Source: JADJNY01 sp046349615
GTDB taxonomy: Bacteria; Planctomycetota; UBA1135; GCA-002686595
Reading direction: 5' to 3'
NCBI GenBank assembly: GCA_046349615.1
Contig: JAXMBZ010000001.1
Location: forward strand, 696,325 to 760,324
DNA: 64,000 bases
Below are positions 6,722 through 16,210 of the stretch, piece after piece (position 1 is the stretch's first letter; every line of letters begins with the position of its first letter). Both the position numbers and the translations under genes were made by a program. The notes under the pieces were generated by a model. That model was not told the origin of the DNA, did not search any database, and saw only the letters and a program-made list of their open reading frames with translations.

Positions 6722-9493
6722 ATGGCTCGCCGACCGCTCGCCCAAGATCCCGAATCCGAACGTCTCGCCGAGGACGCGCGTCGCGAGCGCAACTGGAAAC
6801 GCTGGGGGACGTACCTGCCCGAGCGTCAGTGGGGGACGGTGCGCGAGGACTACTCCGCGCACGGCGACGCGTGGAATTCGTTCCCGCACGACCACGCGCG
6901 CAGCCGCGCGTACCGCTGGGGCGAGGACGGGCTCCTCGGCTGGACGGATCGACAGTGCCGCGTGTGCTTCGCGCCGACGCTCTGGAACGGCCGCGATCCG
7001 ATCCTCAAGGAGCGCCTGTTCGGGCTCACGGGCCCCGAAGGGAATCACGGGGAGGACGCGAAGGAGGTGTGGCACTACCTCGACGCGACGCCGACGCACT
7101 CGTACGCGCGCGCTCTCTACAAGTACCCGCAGCGCTCGTTCCCGTACTCCGAGCTCGTCCGCGTGAACCGCGAGCGCTCGCGCGAGGAGCCCGAGTACGA
7201 GCTCGCCGACACGGGCGCGTTCGAGGACGACCGCTACTTCGACGTCTTCGTCGAGTACGCGAAGGCGGGGCCGGACGACACGCTCGTGCGGATCACCGTC
7301 GTCAACTGCGCGAAGGAGGCCGCGCCCGTGTGGCTCCTCCCGACCGTGTGGTTCCGCAACACGTGGTCGTGGGGGAAGACGCTCGAGGACACGCGCACGA
7401 AGCCGGGCCTGCGGCGCGAGAGCGCGCACGCCGTGCTCCTGCACGAGGAATCGCTCGGCCGGATGCGCTTCGTGCTCGACCCCGCGAACGGGCCGTGCGA
7501 GCTCGCGTTCACGGAGAACGAGACGAACACCGAGCGACTCTTCGGCGCCCCGAACGCGACGCCGTTCACGAAGGACGCGTTCCACGCGCTCGTCGTGCGC
7601 GGCGAGCGCGACGCCGTGAACGCCGCCGAGGAAGGCACGAAGGCCGCGGCGGTCTACCACGCCGTGCTCGCGCCGCGGGAGGCACGCACGTTCCGGGCGC
7701 GCCTCGCGCCGGCCGACGCGGCGGTCGTCTCCGAAGCGGACGTCGCGCGCGCGTTCGGCGCCGACTTCGACGCGCTCTTCGCGACGCGGCGCGAGGAGTG
7801 CGACCGCTTCCACGCCGCGACGCTCGCGCGCGAGCTCTCCACCACGGAGCGCGACGCCGCGACGCAGGCGCTCGCGGGGCTCCTCTGGTCGAAGAAGTTC
7901 TACCACTACGCCGTCGACGCCTGGCTCGAGGGCGACCCCGCGCAACCCGCGCCGCCCGCCGAGCGCAAGCGCGGACGCAACCGCGACTGGCGCCACCTCT
8001 ACAACCGCGACGTGCTCTCGATGCCCGACGCGTGGGAGTACCCGTGGTACGCGGCGTGGGACCTCGCGTTCCACATGCTGCCGATGGCGCGCGTCGATCC
8101 GCGCTTCGCGAAGGACCAGCTGCTCCTGCTCCTGCGCGAGTGGTACCAGCACCCCTCCGGTCAGATCCCCGCGTACGAGTGGGCGTTCGGCGACGTCAAC
8201 CCGCCGGTGCACGCGTGGGCGTGTTGGCGCGTCTACAAGACGACGGCGCCGCGCGGCTTCCGCGACGTGCACTTCCTCGAGCGGTGCTTCCACAAGTTGT
8301 TGATCAACTTCACGTGGTGGGTGAACCGCAAGGACCCCGAGGGCAACCACGTGTTCTCGGGCGGCTTCCTCGGCCTCGACAACATCGGGCTCTTCGATCG
8401 CTCGCGCCCGCTGCCCGGCGGACACCACCTGACGCAGGCCGACGGCACCGCGTGGATGGCGTTCTATTGCTCGACGATGCTCGCGATGGCGCTCGAGCTC
8501 GCGCGCGTGGACCCGGCCTACGAGGACGTCGCGAGCAAGTTCTTCGAGCACTACGTCGCGATCTGCGACGCGATGAACCGGCTCGGCGGGAGCGGGCTCT
8601 GGGACGAGGACGACGGTTTCTACTACGACCAGCTCTCGATCGACGGCCGGCCCGTGCCGCTGCGCGTGCGCTCGATGGTCGGCATCATCCCGCTCTTCGC
8701 GGTCGAGATCCTGCACCAGGACCTGATCGACCTGCGCCCGGGCTTCAAGAAGCGCATGGAGTGGTTCCTCGAGCACCGCTCCGACCTCGCGCACACCGTC
8801 TCGTACATGGAGCGCGGTCGCGCGGGCGAACGACTGCTCGCGATCCCGACGCGCGAGCGCCTCGAGCGCGTCTTGCGCTACGTCCTCGACGAGCGCGAGT
8901 TCCTCTCGCCCTTCGGGGTGCGCTCGCTCTCGCGCTTCCACGCGGAGCACCCGTTCGAGCTCGAGATCGCGGGTGAACCGCACCGCGTCGACTACCAGCC
9001 CGGTGAGTCGACGACGAGTCTGTTCGGCGGCAACTCGAACTGGCGCGGGCCGGTGTGGTTCCCGGTCAACTACCTCCTGATCGAGGCGCTCGAGCGCTAC
9101 CACCACTTCTTCGGCGACGCGTTCCAGGTCGAGTTCCCGACGGGCTCGGGCGTGAAGAAGAACCTCCGCGAGGTCGCGGAGGAGCTCTCGGCGCGCCTCG
9201 CGCGGCTCTTCCTGCCCGACGAGCACGGCTTCCGTCCGTGCCACGGCGACGACCGGCGCTACGCGCGCGAGCCGCGCTGGCGCGAGCTCGTCTCGTTCCA
9301 CGAGTACTTCCACGCCGAGACGGGGCGAGGGCTCGGCGCGAGCCATCAGACGGGCTGGACCGCGCTCGCCCTGGAATGCCTCGAAGCGCTCGCACGCGCC
9401 CGCGCGCGCGGGCAGAATGCGCGCGCCGAACCGAAGCCCGCGCTGCCGAGCGACGCTCCGAAGCAGCCGGATTCCTCCGCCACGACCGCCTGA
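6722..9493 (+). CDS. GH63-like / MGH1-type glucosidase
   Basis: The protein has 923 residues with no signal peptide. It opens with an N-terminal beta-sandwich region (YSAHGDAWNSFPHDHARSRAYRWGEDG near 40-65) and continues into an (alpha/alpha)6-barrel glycosidase domain from about residue 380 on. Recognisable barrel segments are EYPWYAAWDLAFHMLPMARVDP near 438-459, HPSGQIPAYEWAFGDVNPPVHAWA near 477-500, and SNWRGPVWFPVNYLLIEALERYHHFFG near 770. This architecture is that of bacterial relatives of mannosyl-oligosaccharide glucosidase. The substrate cannot be read from sequence; a cytosolic alpha-glucoside or storage oligosaccharide is plausible. The transketolase starts 41 bp downstream on the same strand, so the enzyme may feed hexose into the adjacent pentose-phosphate module. 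ATG 6722 is chosen because the upstream open frame is Arg/Ser/Gly-rich. Confidence 0.85.
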   Translation: MARRPLAQDPESERLAEDARRERNWKRWGTYLPERQWGTVREDYSAHGDAWNSFPHDHARSRAYRWGEDGLLGWTDRQCRVCFAPTLWNGRDPILKERLFGLTGPEGNHGEDAKEVWHYLDATPTHSYARALYKYPQRSFPYSELVRVNRERSREEPEYELADTGAFEDDRYFDVFVEYAKAGPDDTLVRITVVNCAKEAAPVWLLPTVWFRNTWSWGKTLEDTRTKPGLRRESAHAVLLHEESLGRMRFVLDPANGPCELAFTENETNTERLFGAPNATPFTKDAFHALVVRGERDAVNAAEEGTKAAAVYHAVLAPREARTFRARLAPADAAVVSEADVARAFGADFDALFATRREECDRFHAATLARELSTTERDAATQALAGLLWSKKFYHYAVDAWLEGDPAQPAPPAERKRGRNRDWRHLYNRDVLSMPDAWEYPWYAAWDLAFHMLPMARVDPRFAKDQLLLLLREWYQHPSGQIPAYEWAFGDVNPPVHAWACWRVYKTTAPRGFRDVHFLERCFHKLLINFTWWVNRKDPEGNHVFSGGFLGLDNIGLFDRSRPLPGGHHLTQADGTAWMAFYCSTMLAMALELARVDPAYEDVASKFFEHYVAICDAMNRLGGSGLWDEDDGFYYDQLSIDGRPVPLRVRSMVGIIPLFAVEILHQDLIDLRPGFKKRMEWFLEHRSDLAHTVSYMERGRAGERLLAIPTRERLERVLRYVLDEREFLSPFGVRSLSRFHAEHPFELEIAGEPHRVDYQPGESTTSLFGGNSNWRGPVWFPVNYLLIEALERYHHFFGDAFQVEFPTGSGVKKNLREVAEELSARLARLFLPDEHGFRPCHGDDRRYAREPRWRELVSFHEYFHAETGRGLGASHQTGWTALALECLEALARARARGQNARAEPKPALPSDAPKQPDSSATTA

Positions 9494-9534
9494 CGCCGCG
9501 CGAGCTCCCCTCGACCGGCGACGAGACGAATGCG

Positions 9535-11616
9535 ATGACGCTCCACGACTCCTATCCCACCGGCATCGAGAAGCTCTCCATCGACACGATCCGCACGCTC
9601 GCCATGGACGGCGTGCAGAAGGCGAACTCCGGTCACCCGGGGACGCCGATGGCGCTCGCGCCGGTCGTGCACACGCTGTGGCAGGAGTTCCTGCGCTTCG
9701 ATCCCGCGGAGCCGCACTGGCCCGACCGCGATCGCTTCGTGCTCTCGTGCGGGCACGCGTCGATGCTCCTCTACTCGACGCTGCACCTCGCGGGCGTGAA
9801 GGAGCTCGACCACCACGGACGCAAGACGGGCAAGCTCGCGGTGCCGATGGAGGAGCTCCAACGCTTCCGCCAGCTCGGCTCGCTCACGCCCGGTCATCCC
9901 GAGGCGAAGCACACGACCGGCGTCGAGACGACGACGGGTCCGCTCGGACAGGGCGTCGCGAACTCCGTCGGCATGGCGATCGCGCAGAAGTGGCTCGCCG
10001 CGCGCTACGACAAGCCGGGCTTCGAGCTCTTCCGTCACCGCGTGTGGGTGCTCCACGGCGACGGCGACTTGATGGAAGGCGTGTCGTACGAAGCCGCGTC
10101 GCTCGCGGGCCACCTCGGCCTCGGCAACCTGACGTGGATCTACGACAACAACAAGATCACGATCGAGGGCGAGACGCACCTCGCGTTCAGCGAGGACGTC
10201 GCGACGCGCTTCGTCGCGCAAGGCTGGGACGTCACGCGCGTCGCCGACGCGAACGACACCGCGATGCTGCGCCGCGCGATGGAGTGGGCGAAGAAGCGCG
10301 AGGACAAGCCGACGCTGATCATCGTCGACAGCCACATCGGCTTCGGTTCGCCGAAGAAGCAGGACTCGCACTCCGCGCACGGCGAACCGCTCGGCGCGGA
10401 CGAGATCCAGGCGACGAAGAAGGTCTACGGCTGGCCCGAGACGGCGCAGTTCCTCGTGCCCGACGGCGTGCGCGAGCACTGGGCCGCGAACGTCGGCGCG
10501 CGCGGCGCGAAGCTCTCCGCCGAGTGGAACGCGCGCTTCGACGCGTATCGCAAGCAGTATCCCGCGCTCGCGGCCGAGCTCGACCAACTGCTCGCCGGCG
10601 AGCTGCCGAGCGGGTGGGAGAAGGCGCTCCCGACCTTCCCGGCGGACGCGAAGGGCATGGCGACGCGCGACGCGTCCGGCAAGGCGATCAACGCGGTCGC
10701 GCCGGTGATCCCGTGGCTCGTCGGCGGCTCCGCGGACCTCGCGCCCTCGACGAAGACGATGATGACGTTCGCGGACGCGGGGCACTTCTCCGCGCACTCG
10801 CGCGCCGGGCGCAACCTGCACTTCGGCATCCGCGAGCACGTCATGGGCTCGATCCTGAACGGGATGGCGCTCAGCGGGCTGCGCGCGTACGGCGCGACGT
10901 TCCTCGTGTTCTGCGACTACCTGCGGCCGACGCTGCGGCTCGCGGCGCTGATGCAGCTCCCGATCGTCGAGGTCTTCACGCACGACTCGATCGGCGTCGG
11001 CGAGGACGGCCCGACGCACCAGCCGATCGAGCACCTGGCGTCGATGCGCGCGATCCCGGGCTTGATCACGCTGCGTCCGTGCGACGCGAACGAGACGGCG
11101 GAGGCGTGGAAGGTCGCGCTCCAATCGAAGACGCGCCCCGTCGCGCTCGCGCTGACGCGCCAGGCGCTGCCGACGCTCGATCGCACGAAGTACGCGAGCG
11201 CTTCGGGCCTCGCGAAGGGCGGCTACGTCTTGGTGGACGCGCAGAAGGGCGCGCCGCAGGTCGTGCTCATCGGCACGGGCAGCGAGGTGAGCCTCTGCAT
11301 CACCGCGCGCGAGAAGCTCGAAGCGGAGGGCATCCCGACGCGCGTCGTCAGCCTGCCGTCGTGGGAGCTCTTCGAGGCGCAGCCGCAGGCGTACCGCGAC
11401 GCGGTGCTCCCGCCGGATTGCCGCGCGCGCGTCGCCGTCGAGATGGGCTCGACGTTCGGTTGGACGCGCTGGGTCGGCGACCACGGCGCCGTGATCGGCA
11501 TGACGGGCTTCGGCGCGAGCGCGCCGCTCCCCGAGCTGCAGAAGCACTTCGGCTTCACGGTCGACAACGTCGTGGCGACGGCGAAGAAGGAGCTCGCGCT
11601 CGTCGGGGCGGGGTGA
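9535..11616 (+). CDS. tkt: Transketolase
   Basis: A full-length 693-residue thiamine-diphosphate enzyme that moves two-carbon units between pentose-phosphate and glycolytic sugars. The N-terminal TPP domain starts SIDTIRTLAMDGVQKANSGHPGTPM. The TPP motif GDGDLMEG is near residue 176, followed by YDNNKITIEG. The substrate-binding stretch GFGSPKKQDSHSAHG follows, and FGIREHVMG supplies the catalytic Glu E434. A C-terminal domain has the GTGSEV segment. All expected motifs are present. It lies 41 bp after the glucosidase, probably in one transcript, and its end converges on the DUF4143 gene with only nine bases between stops. Confidence 0.96.
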   Translation: MTLHDSYPTGIEKLSIDTIRTLAMDGVQKANSGHPGTPMALAPVVHTLWQEFLRFDPAEPHWPDRDRFVLSCGHASMLLYSTLHLAGVKELDHHGRKTGKLAVPMEELQRFRQLGSLTPGHPEAKHTTGVETTTGPLGQGVANSVGMAIAQKWLAARYDKPGFELFRHRVWVLHGDGDLMEGVSYEAASLAGHLGLGNLTWIYDNNKITIEGETHLAFSEDVATRFVAQGWDVTRVADANDTAMLRRAMEWAKKREDKPTLIIVDSHIGFGSPKKQDSHSAHGEPLGADEIQATKKVYGWPETAQFLVPDGVREHWAANVGARGAKLSAEWNARFDAYRKQYPALAAELDQLLAGELPSGWEKALPTFPADAKGMATRDASGKAINAVAPVIPWLVGGSADLAPSTKTMMTFADAGHFSAHSRAGRNLHFGIREHVMGSILNGMALSGLRAYGATFLVFCDYLRPTLRLAALMQLPIVEVFTHDSIGVGEDGPTHQPIEHLASMRAIPGLITLRPCDANETAEAWKVALQSKTRPVALALTRQALPTLDRTKYASASGLAKGGYVLVDAQKGAPQVVLIGTGSEVSLCITAREKLEAEGIPTRVVSLPSWELFEAQPQAYRDAVLPPDCRARVAVEMGSTFGWTRWVGDHGAVIGMTGFGASAPLPELQKHFGFTVDNVVATAKKELALVGAG

Positions 11617-11625
11617 GCCGCGGAG

Positions 11626-12762
11626 TCACGCCAGTCGATCGGCGAGGTGTTCGAGACCGAGGTATTCGACTTCGATTCCCTGAGTCCGTCGCTTGAAAGG
11701 CCGCTCGACGTCGCTCGCGACGACGCAGTAGTCCGCCTTGGGGTAGCGTCCCGAGAACGCTCCGAAGCCCGCCGATTCGAAGTGATCGGCCGACCACTTG
11801 CACTCGACGGCGAGGAGGGGCTTGCCCCGCCGAGCGAGCACGAAGTCGACCTCGTGCCCGGCCTTGTCGCGCCAGTACTTCACTTCGTGCAACTGTAGGC
11901 GCCCCAGGAGTTCGTTGAGCACGTAGTGCTCCCACAGCGGCCCTCGATCGTCGTCTCGTAGGGATGCCCAACCGCGAGCATGGCTCACGAAGCCCGTGTC
12001 GAACGCGTAGACCTTCGGGGCTGAGACGATCTCGGACGACTTCGAGGTCGAGTACGGACGAACGATCGTCGCGACGCTCGTCGCATCGAGGACCGAGAGA
12101 TACGTCGCGATCGTCGTGCGGCTCACTTCGCACGGCGCCGCGAAGCGAGTGGCCTCGAAGATCCCACCGCTCGAGGCGAACACGAGCTCGGTGAAGCGCA
12201 GGAACGATGCTCGCCGCTCGAGGCGGAAGAGCTCCTGGATGTCCTTCGCCCAGTAGGAATCGAGCCACTCCTGGTACTCGCGCTCGGGGAACTCCTCGGC
12301 GAGCAGGAACGGCGGAAGTCCTCCTTGGAACAGCCGCTTGCCGAGCGACCGAACTCGTAGGGCCTCGAGGTCGGTGTGGATCGCGGGTGTGAGTCGGATC
12401 TCGTCCTTCCGTCCGGTGAGAGTATCTCGGAACTTCTTCGTCGCGCCCAAGGTCGACGAGCCCGTGGCGATCACTCGAATCGTCGGGAAGTGGTCGTGAG
12501 CGATCTTGAGCAGCTGCGACGGCTCGTCGAGACGGTGAATCTCGTCGAGCACGACGCGTCGTCCTCGCAGCCCATCGAGGAAGGCCTCGGGGTCCTGCAT
12601 CGCTCTGCGGTGCCGCGGCAACTCGCAGTCGAAGTACTCGACGTTCTCGAGCGAACGACACAGGGTCGTCTTGCCTGCGCGGCGCACTCCGCGCAGCCAC
12701 AGCAGGGGGCGTTTTCTCCAGCGTTCCTCGATCAGGGCGGTCCAGTACGGCCTCGACTGCAT
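11626..12762 (-). CDS. AAA ATPase with C-terminal DUF4143 nuclease-like domain (copy 1)
   Basis: The protein has 378 residues. Walker A is GVRRAGKTT with K31, and Walker B is RVVLDEIHRL with D73/E74. The middle has winged-helix character (CEVSRTTIATYLSVLDATSVATIV). The C-terminal DUF4143 part contains GHEVDFVLARRGKPLLAVECKW, the D...ExK arrangement of PD-(D/E)XK folds. Members are common, patchily distributed ATPases of unknown role. ATG 12762 is chosen although the frame is open to 12903, because it fits the family N-terminus and an inverted repeat ends on it. Codon choice is less C/G-biased than in the neighbours, and the gene is inserted against the direction of the surrounding metabolic genes, both pointing to horizontal transfer. 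A second family member is at 19948-21132. Confidence 0.87.
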   Translation of the reverse strand: MQSRPYWTALIEERWRKRPLLWLRGVRRAGKTTLCRSLENVEYFDCELPRHRRAMQDPEAFLDGLRGRRVVLDEIHRLDEPSQLLKIAHDHFPTIRVIATGSSTLGATKKFRDTLTGRKDEIRLTPAIHTDLEALRVRSLGKRLFQGGLPPFLLAEEFPEREYQEWLDSYWAKDIQELFRLERRASFLRFTELVFASSGGIFEATRFAAPCEVSRTTIATYLSVLDATSVATIVRPYSTSKSSEIVSAPKVYAFDTGFVSHARGWASLRDDDRGPLWEHYVLNELLGRLQLHEVKYWRDKAGHEVDFVLARRGKPLLAVECKWSADHFESAGFGAFSGRYPKADYCVVASDVERPFKRRTQGIEVEYLGLEHLADRLA

Positions 12763-12809
12763 GCAAGTAGACTTGCACTTGGTTCTACTAAACGCAAGTC
12801 TGGTTGCAT
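12761..12809. repeat. Inverted repeat at the start codon of DUF4143 gene copy 1
   Basis: ATGCAAGTAGACTTGC (12761-12776) faces GCAAGTCTGGTTGCAT (12794-12809). The 16-bp arms match at 14 positions, with a 17-bp spacer. The left arm itself holds a perfect smaller palindrome, TGCAAGT-AG-ACTTGCA (12762-12777). The repeat covers two bases of the start codon and lies in a local AT-rich patch with no Shine-Dalgarno visible. It could be a DNA operator or an mRNA hairpin hiding the start codon. Confidence 0.75.
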
Positions 12810-12923
12810 TTGGAATGCAGTCCCTGGGGGGAGGAAGGCCGACTTTCGTGCCCAGGGAACGCCCCCGCACACGGATTCGGAGCGGACGCCGAGCGCGCGA
12901 CACGGTGAAATGGAGCTCCCCCC

Positions 12924-14663
12924 ATGACCGCTCGTCCCGATTGGCCGCCGGAGGGCACGCGCGACCTGGCGCGCGCGTTCGAGGCGCTCGCCGCCGGCGT
13001 GCGCGACCTCGAGGCCGGGCTCTACGCGGGCACGCTCGAGCGCGAGCTCGCGCGTGAGGACCTCGCGCTCGCGGTCGGGCCCGAGGTCCTCGCGTCGTAC
13101 GCCGCGCTCGTCGACGCCCGCGCTCCGTCCGCCGGCGCGCGCCGGACCGAGACGGTGCGCCAGCTCCTCGAGGAGACGCGCGCGGAGCTCGTGCGCGTCG
13201 AGCGCTCGTTCCCGGCGGAGCTCGCGCCCGGGTCCTTGACGGAGGACGCCCGTCTCGCGCACGGCGCGCGCGTGCGCGTGCTCGACGGCGACGGCGCCCT
13301 GCTGCGCCTCGATCAGGCGATCTCCGCGCGTTTCTGGGGCATCGCGTTCGAGTTCCGCGAGCCCGCGCACGAGGACCTCCTCGCGCGCACGCTCCTGCGC
13401 GACGCCGCCGCGAACCTGGCGACCGACCTCACGGACCTCGCGCGCATCCTCGTGCGCATCGGCGAGGAGGAGCGCTTCCCTTCGCTCGTGCCCACGCTCA
13501 AGAACCGCGCGTTCGAACGGCTGATCGTCGACGTCCTGAACGAGGACCGGCGCGCGGCGCACTCGGCGCGGCTCGCGCAGGACTACTCGCAGAAGACCGA
13601 TCTGCGCTACGACACGGCGCGCGGGCTCGGGCGGCAGCGCGGAGCGCGCGTGCAGGTCACGTCGCTGACGAGCGTGCATCTCCACGATCAGAAGCTCGCG
13701 CGCATCGTGCAGCGCGACAAGCTCGTGTTCTTCTCGCCGATCGAGCTCGCGCGCCTGCTCGACGCGGAGCTCCACGGACGTCGTCCGTTCCACGCGCCGA
13801 TCGACCGCGAGCTCCTGACGCGCCTTTGGAGCGCGCTCGGCACGCCCGCGACGGTGGGGGAGCTCGCGAACGCGTTCGCACAGCGCTTCCGCAACGCGTT
13901 GAGCGATCCCGCCTCCGATCCGCGCGGTCCGCTCGCGCGTCTGCCCGCTCCGGTGCGCGAACTCGTGCGCGAGTTCGTCGACAAGAGCGCCGTGCGTTCG
14001 ACGCGGCTCCTGCGCGCCTACGAGGCGCGCTTCGGTCCCGATTCCTCGCGGCGCGACGGACGCATGCGCCACCAGCGCGTGCCGCCGCCGAGCACGCCGC
14101 TCGAGGCGTGGAGCGGCTTCTTGCGCGCGCACGGCCCCGGCTCGATAGCGCGCGCGCGCGTCGCGAGCCACGCGGGTTCGTCGCTCTGGGCTCTGACGGA
14201 GGAAGGCGTCGAGGTGTTCGTGCTCCTCGGCGCGCGCGGCGACGCGCCGGCGCTCGGCGCCGAGGTCGACGTGCTGCTGCTCGACGCGAGCCACGACCGC
14301 CGGTGGTTCACCGCCGTCGTGCCCGGGACGGATCCCGAGGGCGTGCTCCACGGCCTGCGGACCCAAGGCGTGAAGCCGGCGCGCGTGCGCGGCCTCGCGG
14401 CGTGGTCGACCGAGGAAGTGCGCGCGCTCGTGGTGGGGGACCGCCGGACGGGCCGCGTCGTCAAGCGGCTCCCCTATGGGCTGCTCGTCGAGCTCCTGCC
14501 CGACGTCGCGGGGCTCCTCCACGAGAATGGGATGGCCGGCCGTTCGCCGGGCGAGTTCGACGTCGGGGCGACGGTCGAGGTCGTCGTCGCGCGCCTCGAC
14601 CTCGCGGCGCTGCGGATCGAGCTCGCGCTCGCACCTCCCGCCTCGGCCGGCGCCGAGGCGTAG
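12924..14663 (+). CDS. Hypothetical protein with C-terminal S1-like RNA-binding domain
   Basis: The protein has 579 residues. The last 70 or so look like an S1/OB-fold: GRVVKRLPYGLLVELLPDVAGLLHE, then GATVEVVVARLDLAALRIELAL, with the S1 pattern of a short G-x-V start, a glycine-containing turn and a VxV strand. The larger N-terminal part (1-500) is mixed helical, Arg/Leu/Ala-rich and unfamiliar; it contains no recognisable catalytic motif, signal peptide or membrane segment. A role in RNA binding or translation is inferred only from the S1 module. The lipoprotein gene follows after 81 bp. A 9-bp GC hairpin (14639-14660) abuts the stop codon and may attenuate readthrough. Confidence 0.7.
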   Translation: MTARPDWPPEGTRDLARAFEALAAGVRDLEAGLYAGTLERELAREDLALAVGPEVLASYAALVDARAPSAGARRTETVRQLLEETRAELVRVERSFPAELAPGSLTEDARLAHGARVRVLDGDGALLRLDQAISARFWGIAFEFREPAHEDLLARTLLRDAAANLATDLTDLARILVRIGEEERFPSLVPTLKNRAFERLIVDVLNEDRRAAHSARLAQDYSQKTDLRYDTARGLGRQRGARVQVTSLTSVHLHDQKLARIVQRDKLVFFSPIELARLLDAELHGRRPFHAPIDRELLTRLWSALGTPATVGELANAFAQRFRNALSDPASDPRGPLARLPAPVRELVREFVDKSAVRSTRLLRAYEARFGPDSSRRDGRMRHQRVPPPSTPLEAWSGFLRAHGPGSIARARVASHAGSSLWALTEEGVEVFVLLGARGDAPALGAEVDVLLLDASHDRRWFTAVVPGTDPEGVLHGLRTQGVKPARVRGLAAWSTEEVRALVVGDRRTGRVVKRLPYGLLVELLPDVAGLLHENGMAGRSPGEFDVGATVEVVVARLDLAALRIELALAPPASAGAEA

Positions 14664-14744
14664 AATCCGGGAACTCCCGGGAAGGAGCGCCGGTCCGCCC
14701 GCGTCCCAGCGGGAACGGCGCCGCCCCTCATCCGCCGCAACGCC

Positions 14745-15257
14745 ATGACGAAGCAAAGCCTCCCGATCGTCCTTCCCGCCGCCCTCCTCGTCCTCGCCGC
14801 CTGCGCTGCGGACGGCTCACACGAGAAAGCGGAGCTCGCCGAGATCGACGCGCGCCACGCGGCGAACCTCGATCGTTTCCACGAAGCGCAGGAAGCGTTC
14901 GCGCGCCGTTGGAAAGCGCCGATCGAGCTCGATTTCCCCGGCGAGGGCACGCTGCAGATCCACGAGTGCGCGCTCCAGGGCTATGACGAGCACGTCGAGC
15001 TCTTCCTGAACTACTCGTACGTCAACACGACCGGCGCGCCGATCGACGGCGTGCGCGTGACGATCGAGCTCGTCGACCCGCGCACGAACGCGGTGCGGAG
15101 CGAGGAGACGCGCCTCAACTTCCCGCCGCTGATCCCCTTCCTGCCGGAGGGGAGCTTCACGACCGTCGCGCACGTTCCGACGCGCGGGCTCCATCTCGTT
15201 CCGGGCTGGAGCTGGCGCATGCGCGCGCAGCGCCTCCAGCATCGAGCGAGCGAGTGA
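14745..15257 (+). CDS. Small lipoprotein of unknown function
   Basis: The protein has 170 residues. The N-terminus is a lipoprotein signal, with a hydrophobic stretch ending LVLAAC and the lipidated Cys at position 20. A short helical segment (about 25-55, Ala/Glu/Arg-rich) is followed by a beta-sandwich-like region: VELFLNYSYVNTTGAPIDGVRVTIELVDP and SFTTVAHVPTRGLHLVPGWSWRMRAQ. This resembles small immunoglobulin-like exported domains but matches no family I can name. It is probably anchored in a cell-envelope membrane. It follows the S1-domain gene on the same strand and converges with the RRM gene. Confidence 0.72.
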   Translation: MTKQSLPIVLPAALLVLAACAADGSHEKAELAEIDARHAANLDRFHEAQEAFARRWKAPIELDFPGEGTLQIHECALQGYDEHVELFLNYSYVNTTGAPIDGVRVTIELVDPRTNAVRSEETRLNFPPLIPFLPEGSFTTVAHVPTRGLHLVPGWSWRMRAQRLQHRASE

Positions 15258-15308
15258 CGGCGCGACCGCCGCGGGCGCGCGGACCGGGATGAGCGCGCGT
15301 ACAAAAAG

Positions 15309-15338
15309 AGAGCGGAGCTCGTCGCCGAGCTCCGCTCT
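15309..15338 (-). terminator. Intrinsic terminator of the RRM gene
   Basis: A perfect 13-bp stem (15309-15321 with 15326-15338) closes a TCGC tetraloop. On the minus strand it is followed directly by CTTTTTGT. It begins 39 bp past the RRM stop codon and is the clearest rho-independent terminator in the window. Confidence 0.88.
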
Positions 15339-15377
15339 CGTGTTCGTGTCGGCGCGGACGTTCCGCGCCGAGTGGAA

Positions 15378-15788
15378 TCACCAGTCGCGACCGCCGCGCG
15401 GGCCGCCGCCGTAGCCGCCGCCGCCGCCACCGCCGCCGCGACCACCGCCGCCGCCGCCGAAGCCGCGACCACCGCCGCCGCCGCCGCCGCCGAAGCCGCG
15501 ACCGCCGCCACCACCACCGCCGCCGCCGCCGCCACCCGGGCGCGGCTGCGCTTCGTTGACGCGGAGCGGGCGACCGTCGAGCTGCTTGCCGTCGAGCGCT
15601 TCGATCGCGGCCTTCGCATCCGCATCGCTACCCATCTCGGCGAACGCGAAGCCGCGCGGGCGGCCCGTCTCACGGTCCTGGGGGAGGTGGAGGTCCTTCA
15701 CCACGCGGCCGTTTTCGGACAGCGCCTTGCGCAGCGAGTCCTCAGTGGTGTTGAAAGAGAGATTGCCAACGTAGAGCCGAGTACCCAT
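15378..15788 (-). CDS. Glycine-rich RRM RNA-binding protein
   Basis: The protein has 136 residues. A single RNA recognition motif fills residues 1-80: RNP2 is LYVGNL (4-9 or so), and RNP1 is the segment RGFAFAEM near 45-52, both with the aromatic residues that stack on RNA bases. The tail (about 85-136) is almost pure glycine with a few RGF and RGG units, as in cyanobacterial Rbp and plant GRP proteins. Such proteins bind single-stranded RNA and are often cold-induced RNA chaperones. ATG 15788 is chosen because the RRM begins there (MGTRLYVGN); the upstream frame is Arg-rich non-homologous sequence. It is a monocistronic unit with a strong terminator and a divergent 422-bp upstream region. 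Confidence 0.93.
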   Translation of the reverse strand: MGTRLYVGNLSFNTTEDSLRKALSENGRVVKDLHLPQDRETGRPRGFAFAEMGSDADAKAAIEALDGKQLDGRPLRVNEAQPRPGGGGGGGGGGGGRGFGGGGGGGGRGFGGGGGGRGGGGGGGGYGGGPRGGRDW

Positions 15789-16210
15789 CTGAATTCGTCT
15801 TTCCAGTGTCTGCGGGCGACTTCTACCCATCCACAGCGGAAAGGATCGGAGGCGCGCGTCGGTCGGCCGAGTCTCCGTGCTGAGCGCTCGCCGACTCGTG
15901 GAGCGCTCGTCCCGTCGTGAGCACGCGGTTCGCGTGCTCCGCCGGGTCGGAGGGCCAAGATGATGCCGGGGGACCCCTCCGAAGGCAAATCCGGGCCGCG
16001 ACTTCCCTTTCGGCGACGGCTCCGACCCCCGTTCCCGGGCGCTCCAAGGCCTTTTCGCGCCCGATTTCTTCACCCGCGGAACGCCGCGCTCGCGGGCGGA
16101 GTCCCAGGAGCACGCATCCGCGTCCCCGCCGCGCTTCCTGGACGAGGCCCGCGCGCGCTCGCATCCTGTCGGCCCGCGCACGACGCGCGCCGCACCGAGG
16201 GAACCGATCC
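15789..16210. promoter_or_regulatory. Divergent intergenic region between the RRM gene and tal-pgi
   Basis: This 422-bp stretch carries no convincing gene. It must hold the promoters of both flanking genes. A perfect 9-bp inverted repeat, GAGCACGCG-GTT-CGCGTGCTC (15919-15939), sits near its middle and is a possible operator. The part next to the RRM start is less GC-rich and could be a long 5' leader, as seen for cold-regulated RNA-binding proteins; that is inference. Confidence 0.5.

Noticed and set aside
15380..15540. GCC/GGC trinucleotide repeat tract
   Set aside because: It is the coding sequence of the glycine-rich tail of the RRM protein, not a free-standing repeat or CRISPR.
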